Assembly (NCBI GenBank): GCA_052386675.1
Contig: JBQTJX010000004.1
Span: forward strand, 62,001-126,000
Source: RBG-16-66-20 sp052386675
GTDB lineage: Bacteria > Pseudomonadota > Gammaproteobacteria > Burkholderiales > SG8-39
Direction of reading: 5' to 3'
DNA length: 64,000 nt
Shown here one piece after another: positions 7,556 to 13,983 of this stretch. The first letter of the stretch is position 1, and each line of letters starts with the position of its first letter. Both the position numbers and the translations under genes were made by a program. The notes below the pieces were generated by a model. The model worked only from the letters and a program-made list of their open reading frames with translations. It ran no database searches and had not been told where the DNA came from.

Positions 7556-8599
7556 ATGTCTGTGCATACAACCCCGGAGCCGCAACTCAGCGCGCGCTGG
7601 CTCGTCGGCGAGGGACTGACCCCGGACCACGGCCAGGCCCTGCTCGAACTGCTCGCCGCGCTCGCACGAGCCGCGTCCCTGCGCGAGGCCGCGCGCACGG
7701 CCGGCATCTCCTACCGTCACGCCTGGGGACTGCTGGGCGCCGGCGCGCGCGCCATGGGCACGCCCCTGGTGGACATGCAGCGCGGACGCAGCGCCAAGCT
7801 CACCGCGCTGGGACAGAAGCTGCTGGAGGCGGATGCCCACGTGCGCTCCGCCCTCGAGGGTCAGTTCGAGCGCCTGCGGCGCGAGGTGCGGGAAATGCTC
7901 GCCACGGCGCAGCCGGTCCGGCAACCGCGCCTCGTCCTGCACGCCAGCCACGACCTTGCCCTGCCGCTGCTGGCGCGGATCTGCGCGCCCAGGCTGCACC
8001 TGGACATCGCCTTCCGCGGCGCGGACGAGTGCCTCGCGTCACTCGCACGGGGCGACTGCGACCTTGCAGGCTTCCACGTCGCGGACGCCCTGCCCCGCGC
8101 GGCGGCGGCTGCGGCTGCGCTGGGCCGCTGGCTCGATCCGCAAAAGCACCAGTTGCTCCACTTCGTCACGCGTGAGCAGGGCATCATCGTGCGCCCCGGC
8201 GCGCGTGTGCGTGGCGTCGGCGACCTCGCGCGGCCGGGCTTGCGGTTCCTGAACAGGCCGCCCGGCGTCGGCCCGCAGGATGACCTGGACCTCGCGGTGG
8301 CGGCCGCAGTCGCCGATGGCCGCGCCGAAGCCGGATTCGGCCTGCGCGCCGCTGCGGCACGGTATGCGCTCGAGTTCGTGCCGCTGGCCACAGAGCGCTA
8401 CTACCTCGCGGTGCAAAGGCGCAGCGCACGGGAAGCGTCCATGCAACTGCTCCTGGCCGGAATGCGCAGCCCGTCCTTCGCCGATGGCGCGGGGCAGCTG
8501 CCGGGCTACGACGCCTCGAGCGCCGGCACACGCGAAGCGCTAACCGCGGCCCTGGCGTGGCTGAAGCAGCCGCGCGCTCGCAAACGAAGCGCGGGTTGA
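7556..8599 (+). CDS. ModE-N/periplasmic-binding-domain regulator, shortened sensor domain
   Basis: A 347-residue regulator. Residues 25-100 form a ModE/LysR winged helix (SLREAARTAGISYRHAWGLLG, then RSAKLTALGQKLL). Residues 115-345 form a PBP-like sensor domain (LVLHASHDLALPLLA, then GCDLAGFHV-type text, FLNRPPG, LAVAAAVADGRAEAGFGLRAAA, FVPLATERYYLAV). In relatives, the FLNRPPG segment continues into an Arg/Gly/Ser-rich ligand loop plus about 25 more residues before the LAVAAAV helix. Here they are nearly fused. It diverges from tupBCA and is the likely regulator of tungstate uptake. It may respond to ligand differently from relatives, or not at all. Confidence 0.8.
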   Translation: MSVHTTPEPQLSARWLVGEGLTPDHGQALLELLAALARAASLREAARTAGISYRHAWGLLGAGARAMGTPLVDMQRGRSAKLTALGQKLLEADAHVRSALEGQFERLRREVREMLATAQPVRQPRLVLHASHDLALPLLARICAPRLHLDIAFRGADECLASLARGDCDLAGFHVADALPRAAAAAAALGRWLDPQKHQLLHFVTREQGIIVRPGARVRGVGDLARPGLRFLNRPPGVGPQDDLDLAVAAAVADGRAEAGFGLRAAAARYALEFVPLATERYYLAVQRRSAREASMQLLLAGMRSPSFADGAGQLPGYDASSAGTREALTAALAWLKQPRARKRSAG

Positions 8600-8625
8600 C
8601 AGTGCAATCGCGGCGGGCATACATT
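8596..8625 (+). promoter_or_regulatory. Sigma-70-like promoter for the chromate operon
   Basis: A perfect -35 TTGACA (8596-8601) and a -10 TACATT (8620-8625) are separated by 18 bases. The -35 overlaps the stop codon of the regulator gene. The transcript would carry a leader of about 90 bases before the rhodanese-ChrB start at 8726. Confidence 0.7.
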
Positions 8626-8725
8626 CACGACTCGCGGGGATCGCAGGCTCCCCGGGCGGGCCTCCCGCCTTCCACATCCAGACGCCGGTGCGTCCAAGCT
8701 CTGCGGGACTCTTAAGGAGAGAGCC

Positions 8726-9541
8726 ATGGACGCACCTTCGACAGCCACCGTTCCATCCGTCACCGCCGCACAGTTGCGGCAAGCCCTCGCTTCCGCCCGG
8801 CCGCCGCTCGTCATCGACGTGCGCAAGCGTGAGCGCTGGCGCGAAGCGCCAGACCTCATCCGGGGCGCGTTGCGGCGCGACCCCTTGCGTGTCGCGGACT
8901 GGTCGCGCGAACTGCCCGCCTCCGCCGCCGTGGTGGTGTATTGCGTGCACGGCCACGAGGTCAGCCAGGGAGCGGCCAATGCATTGATTGAAAAGGAAAT
9001 ATCGGCCTCATTTCTCGAAGGAGGTGTCGAGCAGTGGCGCGCCGGGGGCGGCGAGCTCTCGGCCAAGCCGGCGCAGGCTTCGACGCGCTGGGTGACGCGG
9101 GAGCGCCCGAAAATCGATCGTATCGCCTGCCCCTGGCTGGTGACGCGCTTCGTCGATCCCGAAGCAGAGTTCCTCTATGTACCGACGCAGGAAGTGAAAT
9201 CCGCAGCCGAGCAGCGGCAAGCGGTTCCCTACGACGTGCCCGAGGTCGAGTTCTCGCATGACGGCGAGTTGTGCAGCTTCGATGCTTTCATCAGGCACTA
9301 CCGGTTGCGGGACCCGGCGCTGGATGAACTTGCCACCATCGTGCGCGGCGCGGACACCGGGCGGCTGGACCTCGCGCCCCAGTCCGCCGGCCTGGCGGCC
9401 ATTTCGCTCGGCTTGTCGCGCAATTTCGTCGACGATCACGAAATGCTGGCGCAGGGCATGGTGCTGTACGACGCGCTCTACCGCTGGTGCAGGGAGGGCA
9501 AGCAGGAACTGCACACCTGGAATCCGGAAGCGTACCGATGA
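8726..9541 (+). CDS. Rhodanese-ChrB fusion, chromate resistance protein
   Basis: A 271-residue two-domain protein. Residues 10-110 form a rhodanese domain (PPLVIDVRKRERW, and the active loop VVYCVHGHEVSQG with Cys73). Residues 120-271 form the ChrB C-terminal domain (RERPKIDRIACPWLVTRFVDPEAEFLYVP, EFSHDGELCSFDAFIRHYRL, HEMLAQGMVLYDALYRWC). AAGGAGAG precedes the ATG. ChrB-type proteins accompany the ChrA efflux pump and may regulate or reduce chromate. The rhodanese head could supply sulfur or sense oxidant. It overlaps chrA by 4 bases (ATGA). Confidence 0.85.
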   Translation: MDAPSTATVPSVTAAQLRQALASARPPLVIDVRKRERWREAPDLIRGALRRDPLRVADWSRELPASAAVVVYCVHGHEVSQGAANALIEKEISASFLEGGVEQWRAGGGELSAKPAQASTRWVTRERPKIDRIACPWLVTRFVDPEAEFLYVPTQEVKSAAEQRQAVPYDVPEVEFSHDGELCSFDAFIRHYRLRDPALDELATIVRGADTGRLDLAPQSAGLAAISLGLSRNFVDDHEMLAQGMVLYDALYRWCREGKQELHTWNPEAYR

Positions 9542-10863
9542 GCGTTACCGCCGCGATCCCGTTCCGGGAAGCACTCCTGTTCTGGCTCAAGCTCGGCTTC
9601 ATCAGCTTCGGCGGCCCCACCGGGCAGATCGCGATCATGCACCAGGAACTGGTGGAGCGACGGCGCTGGATCTCGGAGAAGCGTTTCCTCCACGCGCTCA
9701 ATTTCTGCATGGTGCTGCCCGGGCCGGAGGCGACGCAGCTCGCAACCTACATAGGCTGGCTGATGCACCGGACCTGGGGCGGCATCGTGGCGGGCGGCCT
9801 GTTCGTGCTGCCCTCGGTGTTCATCCTGGGCGCGCTGACCTGGATCTACCTCGTCTGGGGAAACGTGCCGCTGGTGGCGGGAATCTTCTACGGCATCAAG
9901 CCCGCGGTGGTGGCGATCGTGCTGGCGGCGGCGTGGCGCATCGGCCAGCGGGCATTGAAGCATCCAGCGTTGTGGGCAATGTCAGCGGCCGCGTTCGTCG
10001 CCATCTTCGCCTTCGATGTCCCGTTCCCGGCGATCGTGCTCGCCGCGGCGGTGCTGGGCTACTTCGGCGGCCAGCACCTGCCGCAGGTCTTCAGCGGCGG
10101 CGCGGGCCACGGCGATGCGAAAGCCGGCTACGGCCCGGCGCTGATCGACGACGACACGCCGACGCCCGCGCACGCGCGCTTCACCTGGCCCGGATTCTGG
10201 CGACACCTCGCCTACGGCATTGCCATCTGGCTGGCCGCCATGGGTGCGCTGATGGCGGCATTCGGCTGGGAGGACGCGCTGACGCAGATGGGCTGGTTCT
10301 TCACCAAGGCCGCGCTGCTCACCTTCGGCGGCGCCTACGCCGTGCTTCCCTACGTCTACCAGGGCGCGGTGGAGCACTACCAGTGGCTGACGCCCCAGCA
10401 GATGATCGACGGCCTCGCGCTTGGGGAAACCACGCCGGGGCCGCTCATCATGGTGGTCGCCTTCGTCGGCTTCGTAGGCGCCTGGACGCACGCGGTGTTC
10501 GGCGGCGAGGCGCTCGCCTGGGCGGGCTGGGCCGGCGCGCTGGTGGCGGCCTTCTTCACCTTCCTGCCCTCGTTCGTGTTCATCTTCGTCGGCGCGCCGT
10601 TCGTCGAGACCACGCACGGCAATTTGAAGTTCAGCGCGCCGCTCACCGGCATCACCGCCGCGGTGGTCGGCGTCATCGTCAACCTGGCGCTGTTCTTCGC
10701 CTGGCACGTGCTGTGGCCGAATGGCTGGGACGGCGGGTTCGAGTGGCCCTCCGCGCTCATTGGCGCCGCGGCCTTCATCGCGCTGTTCCGCTACAAGGCC
10801 GGGATCATGCCGGTGATCGGCGCTTGCGCGCTGGCGGGCCTCGCGATTACCCTCCTTCGCTGA
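9538..10863 (+). CDS. chrA: ChrA, chromate efflux transporter
   Basis: A 441-residue membrane protein of the long-chain CHR family, made of two homologous halves. The first half has the signature FWLKLGFISFGGPTGQIAIMHQELVERRRWI and VLPGPEATQLATYIGW. The second has FFTKAALLTFGGAYAVLPYVYQGAVEHYQWL and GLALGETTPGPLIMVVAFVGF. The start chosen (MSVTAAIPF) overlaps the previous stop. An in-frame upstream ATG lies inside the rhodanese-ChrB gene and is unlikely. It exports chromate from the cytoplasm and may act on other oxyanions. Confidence 0.92.
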   Translation: MSVTAAIPFREALLFWLKLGFISFGGPTGQIAIMHQELVERRRWISEKRFLHALNFCMVLPGPEATQLATYIGWLMHRTWGGIVAGGLFVLPSVFILGALTWIYLVWGNVPLVAGIFYGIKPAVVAIVLAAAWRIGQRALKHPALWAMSAAAFVAIFAFDVPFPAIVLAAAVLGYFGGQHLPQVFSGGAGHGDAKAGYGPALIDDDTPTPAHARFTWPGFWRHLAYGIAIWLAAMGALMAAFGWEDALTQMGWFFTKAALLTFGGAYAVLPYVYQGAVEHYQWLTPQQMIDGLALGETTPGPLIMVVAFVGFVGAWTHAVFGGEALAWAGWAGALVAAFFTFLPSFVFIFVGAPFVETTHGNLKFSAPLTGITAAVVGVIVNLALFFAWHVLWPNGWDGGFEWPSALIGAAAFIALFRYKAGIMPVIGACALAGLAITLLR

Positions 10864-10882
10864 TCCCGCGAGGAGAGAATCC

Positions 10883-11170
10883 ATGGCTGGCTATGTCATC
10901 GCCGAGGTCGAAGTGCGCGACCCGGTCCTGTACGAGGAGTACCGCAAGCTCGTTCCCGCAACGATCGCGCAGTACGGCGGCAAGTACCTGGCGCGCGGCG
11001 GCGCCATAGACGTGAAGGAAGGCGGCTGGCAACCGAAGCGAATGGTGGTGCTGGAGTTCGCCTCCGCAGACCAGGCGCGCAAGTGGTATCACTCGCCCGA
11101 ATACACGGTCGCCGCGGCCATCCGCCACAAGGCCGCGACCTCGAACGTGGTGATCGTCGAGGGCGCCTGA
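10883..11170 (+). CDS. DUF1330 domain protein
   Basis: A 95-residue ferredoxin-like alpha/beta-barrel protein of the DUF1330 family. It starts AGYVIAEVEVRDPVLYEEYRKLVP and contains GGKYLARGGAIDVKEGGWQPKRMVVLEF and the typical WYHSPEYTVAAAIRHKAATSNVVIVEG. The function is unknown. A good ribosome site (AGGAGAGAATCC) precedes the ATG, and it follows chrA by 19 bases, so it is probably the last gene of the chromate operon. It ends one base from the convergent sodC stop. Confidence 0.85.
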   Translation: MAGYVIAEVEVRDPVLYEEYRKLVPATIAQYGGKYLARGGAIDVKEGGWQPKRMVVLEFASADQARKWYHSPEYTVAAAIRHKAATSNVVIVEGA

Positions 11171-11171
11171 C

Positions 11172-11687
11172 CTAGCGCACCCGGCGGATCACCGCACAGG
11201 CGATCCGCGCGCCGCTGTTGCCGGTGGGCTGCGTGCGGTAGTCGTCCGGATCGGCGTGCACGATCAGGCCGCGGCCGACGATGCTGGCCGGCCCCGGCGC
11301 CACCGTCATCAGGTCCAGGTCCACCTGCAGGCCGCTGGCGCCGGTGGCGTCCCCCTTCAGCGCCGGCAGGTCGCCGGCGTGGCGTTCGGCCTCGCTGAAA
11401 TGCCCGTGCGGCATCCGGCCCGGATTGAAATGGCCCTTGGCGCTCATGCCATCGCCCGAACTGCAGTCGCCCGCTTCATGGACATGAAAGCCGTGTTCGC
11501 GGCCGGGAGCGAGGCCGCTCAGCCTCGCGACTACGCGAACCTTGTCATCCATCTGGTAGAAATGCACCGTCCCGGCGGCCTTGTTGCCGCGGGTGGGCTG
11601 GAGTTCCGCCACGGCATGCGGCGCATCCGCCGGTATGGTCTGGCAGCCCGCGAGGACTGCCGCGGCGGCCAGGAAGATCCTGCTCAC
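11172..11687 (-). CDS. sodC: Cu/Zn superoxide dismutase, lipoprotein
   Basis: A 171-residue periplasmic superoxide dismutase that converts superoxide to peroxide and oxygen. The N-terminus has a lipobox (LAAAAVLAGC), so it is probably membrane-anchored. Metal-site motifs are GFHVHEAGDCSS, GHFNPGRMPHGH, HAGDLPAL and GRGLIVHADPDDYRTQPTGNSGARIACAVI. It lies downstream of the formate dehydrogenase genes on the same strand, but with its own small gap, and probably protects periplasmic redox enzymes. Confidence 0.92.
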   Translation of the reverse strand: MSRIFLAAAAVLAGCQTIPADAPHAVAELQPTRGNKAAGTVHFYQMDDKVRVVARLSGLAPGREHGFHVHEAGDCSSGDGMSAKGHFNPGRMPHGHFSEAERHAGDLPALKGDATGASGLQVDLDLMTVAPGPASIVGRGLIVHADPDDYRTQPTGNSGARIACAVIRRVR

Positions 11688-11695
11688 TTAGCGAG

Positions 11696-11968
11696 CTACT
11701 TCTTGGCGCCTTTCGCCGGGGCAGCCGGCTTGGCATCCATGGCGATGCCCTTGTTCTTCTTGTAGTTCGCCACCGCCTTGTCCACGGCCTTGTTGTTCAA
11801 TTCGCCTTCCTTCGCCTTGGCCGCGGCGGCCTTCTCGGCGTCGGAGGCCTTCTCCGCATCGGTCTTCGCGGGCGGCGGCGGCAGCTTGGCATGCACCGCG
11901 GTGTACGACCCGATCGCGAGCCCGCCCGCGATCGCCAGCACGTATCCAAGTTTCCCGAGTTTCTTCAC
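11696..11968 (-). CDS. Small membrane-anchored Ala/Lys-rich protein
   Basis: A 90-residue protein with one N-terminal hydrophobic segment (GYVLAIAGGLAIGSYTAVHAK) and a charged, Ala/Lys/Pro-rich tail that contains KAVDKAVANYKKNKGIAMDAK. It may be a cleaved periplasmic peptide or a small tethered protein. It lies 17 bases downstream of the formate dehydrogenase gamma gene. The function is not recognised. The similar motif spacing of lysines suggests an extended or coiled structure. Confidence 0.6.
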   Translation of the reverse strand: MKKLGKLGYVLAIAGGLAIGSYTAVHAKLPPPPAKTDAEKASDAEKAAAAKAKEGELNNKAVDKAVANYKKNKGIAMDAKPAAPAKGAKK

Positions 11969-11985
11969 GTGGCTCTCCCTGTTCC

Positions 11986-13053
11986 TCAGTGCGATGCCTG
12001 TGGCGCGGCGCCGGCCTTGGCGGCGGCCCCGGACGCGGACTTGCCCGATTTAACCTCGTCGTACCAGTACTGGTGGTGCTCCCTGGCCCAGATCTCGTCC
12101 ACGAAACCGGTGCGCATGGACTGGTAGGCGCCCTCGACGCCGATGGTGCCCATGTAGATGTGGCCAAGGGACGCCGCGATCACCAGCAGCGCCGAGACGC
12201 CGTGGATGATGTTCATCTGCTGCATGGTGCTGCGCAGCTGCTCGAAGTTCGGGAACAGCATCACCAGGCCCGAGGCGCTGACGATCAGGCACAGCACCAC
12301 CACGCCGCCCCAGAACCAGGCTTTCTCCCCGGCGTTGAAGCGCCCGGAGGCGATGTGCTCGCCGCGGAAGAAGAATCCCCAGACCTTGCCGAACCAGGCG
12401 AAGTCGTAGGCCCTGGGCAGGTTGTCCTTGATGTACATGACGATGAACACGAGCAGGCTCACCATGAACAGCGGCGCGACGAAATTGTGCAGGTTCTTGG
12501 CGAGCGCGGTGAGCCAGGCAAACAGCGTGTAGCCGATCACCGGCAGCAGCACGTACTTGCCGAACAGGATGATCAGTCCCGAGATGCCCAGCACCACGAA
12601 CGAGATCCCCATGGTCCAGTGCGCCCAGCGCTCTGCACTGGAGAAACGCTCGATCAGGCGCCCGCTGGGCTTGTCGTGCAGCTTGATCGGGCCGCGCCCG
12701 AAATACAGCGCCGCGATGACCAGCGCCACCAGCACCACAAGCCAGCCGCCGTAGAAAGTGACCGGGCCGTTTCGGTATTGCCGCCAGGCCTCGCCGGCGG
12801 TGGTGAACTTGTCCTGGCCGAGGAAGCGCGCCTGCCCCTGCACCAGCACGCCCATCTCGCGGCCGGGCAGGCTGGTGTAGTTCGGCTGTCCGGATTTCAC
12901 CTCGGACCAGACTTCCTTGTTGTTGCCCGGCTGGTCGACCGTGCGCTTCTGCATGGCAGCGTCGGAAGAACCGGCAGGTACAGGGGCAGGCGCCTGCGCC
13001 ATGGCGACGGACGCGATACAGAAAGCCGCGACAAATGCGGACGTCTTCAGCAT
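11986..13053 (-). CDS. fdhC: Formate dehydrogenase gamma subunit, cytochrome b556
   Basis: A 355-residue subunit that anchors formate dehydrogenase to the membrane and passes electrons to quinone. A signal-like N-terminus precedes a periplasmic region (NNKEVWSEVKSGQPNYTSLPGREMGVLVQ). Four core helices follow, with haem-ligand histidines in ERWAHWTMGISFVVLGISG, NLHNFVAPLFMVSLLVFIV and NIIHGVSALLVIAASLGHIYMGT. The C-terminus (DEIWAREHHQYWYDEV) is cytoplasmic or periplasmic. The start at 13053 (MLKTSAFVAAFC) gives a good signal segment. Confidence 0.9.
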   Translation of the reverse strand: MLKTSAFVAAFCIASVAMAQAPAPVPAGSSDAAMQKRTVDQPGNNKEVWSEVKSGQPNYTSLPGREMGVLVQGQARFLGQDKFTTAGEAWRQYRNGPVTFYGGWLVVLVALVIAALYFGRGPIKLHDKPSGRLIERFSSAERWAHWTMGISFVVLGISGLIILFGKYVLLPVIGYTLFAWLTALAKNLHNFVAPLFMVSLLVFIVMYIKDNLPRAYDFAWFGKVWGFFFRGEHIASGRFNAGEKAWFWGGVVVLCLIVSASGLVMLFPNFEQLRSTMQQMNIIHGVSALLVIAASLGHIYMGTIGVEGAYQSMRTGFVDEIWAREHHQYWYDEVKSGKSASGAAAKAGAAPQASH

Positions 13054-13066
13054 TCTTGCCCCCGCT

Positions 13067-13315
13067 CTATTGGTAAATGCGCTTGTGCTCGTGCTGCGCC
13101 AGCTGGCGGTTCTTGATCTGCGTCTCCCAGCTCGTGCGGTCGCCCTTGGCCCATTTGGCGGATTCATGCTCGGTCGGCGCATTGGCCCAGGGCTGCGTGT
13201 CCGGCTTGCCCTGGTACTTGCCCGCCTTCGGGCCGGCGCCGGTCTGCTCGACTTCCATGCAGCCGGCCAGCGCAAGCGCCGCGCAGGCCGCTAGCGCAGT
13301 GAATCCGGCCCTCAC
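13067..13315 (-). CDS. Small lipoprotein in the formate dehydrogenase operon
   Basis: An 82-residue lipoprotein. The GTG start at 13315 overlaps the fdhB stop (GTGA), and the N-terminus has a lipobox LALAGC, leaving a mature lipoprotein CMEVEQTG. The mature part is hydrophilic with Trp-rich segments (QPWANAPTEHESAKWAKGDRTSWETQIKNRQLAQHEHKRIYQ). Its position between beta and gamma genes suggests an assembly or structural role. No family was recognised. Confidence 0.7.
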   Translation of the reverse strand: MRAGFTALAACAALALAGCMEVEQTGAGPKAGKYQGKPDTQPWANAPTEHESAKWAKGDRTSWETQIKNRQLAQHEHKRIYQ

Positions 13316-13956
13316 GACTTGCCCGCCGGCGCGGGCGCCGCGGGAGCCGCAGCGGGCTTGCCGCCGGGCTGGCCGTAGGCTGTTCCCCAACCCCAGGCCT
13401 CGGCACCCTTGGTGCCGCGGCGCGCCACGCGCTCACGGTAGATATCGGCGACGACGTCGCCGTCACCACCCAGCAGCGCCTTGGTGGAGCACATTTCCGC
13501 GCAGGCTGGCAACTTGCCTTCGGCCAGCCGGTTGCGGCCGTACTTGCGGAACTCGCTGTCGGACCGGTCGGCCTCGGGGCCGCCGGCGCAGAACGTGCAC
13601 TTGTCCATCTTGCCGCGCAGGCCGAAGGCGCCCGCCTGCGGGAACTGCGGCGCGCCGAAGGGGCAGGCGTAGAAACAGTAGCCGCAGCCGATGCACAGGT
13701 CCTTGTCGTGCAGCACCACCCCGTCATCCGTCCGGTAGAAGCAGTCCACCGGGCACACCGCCATGCAGGGCGCGTCCGAGCAGTGCATGCAGGCGACCGA
13801 GATGGATTTCTCGGCGCCGATGACGCCGTCGTTGATGGTGACTACGCGGCGCCGGTTGACGCCCCAGGGCACCTCGTTCTCGTTCTTGCAGGCCGTGACG
13901 CAACCGTTGCATTCGATGCAGCGTTCGGCGTCGCAGAGGAATTTCATTCTGGCCAT
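13312..13956 (-). CDS. fdhB: Formate dehydrogenase beta subunit, four [4Fe-4S]
   Basis: A 214-residue ferredoxin subunit carrying electrons from the alpha to the gamma subunit. The cluster motifs are CIECNGCVTAC, CMHCSDAPCMAVC, CIGCGYCFYACPFG, and the split CTFC...CAEMC pair near residues 125-155. The C-terminal tail is rich in Pro/Ala (KPAAAPAAPAPAGKS). It has no own Tat signal and would be carried across with FdhA. It lies 27 bases after fdhA. Confidence 0.93.
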   Translation of the reverse strand: MARMKFLCDAERCIECNGCVTACKNENEVPWGVNRRRVVTINDGVIGAEKSISVACMHCSDAPCMAVCPVDCFYRTDDGVVLHDKDLCIGCGYCFYACPFGAPQFPQAGAFGLRGKMDKCTFCAGGPEADRSDSEFRKYGRNRLAEGKLPACAEMCSTKALLGGDGDVVADIYRERVARRGTKGAEAWGWGTAYGQPGGKPAAAPAAPAPAGKS

Positions 13957-13983
13957 GGCTGTCTCCTTGTTCTCGTCGCCGGG

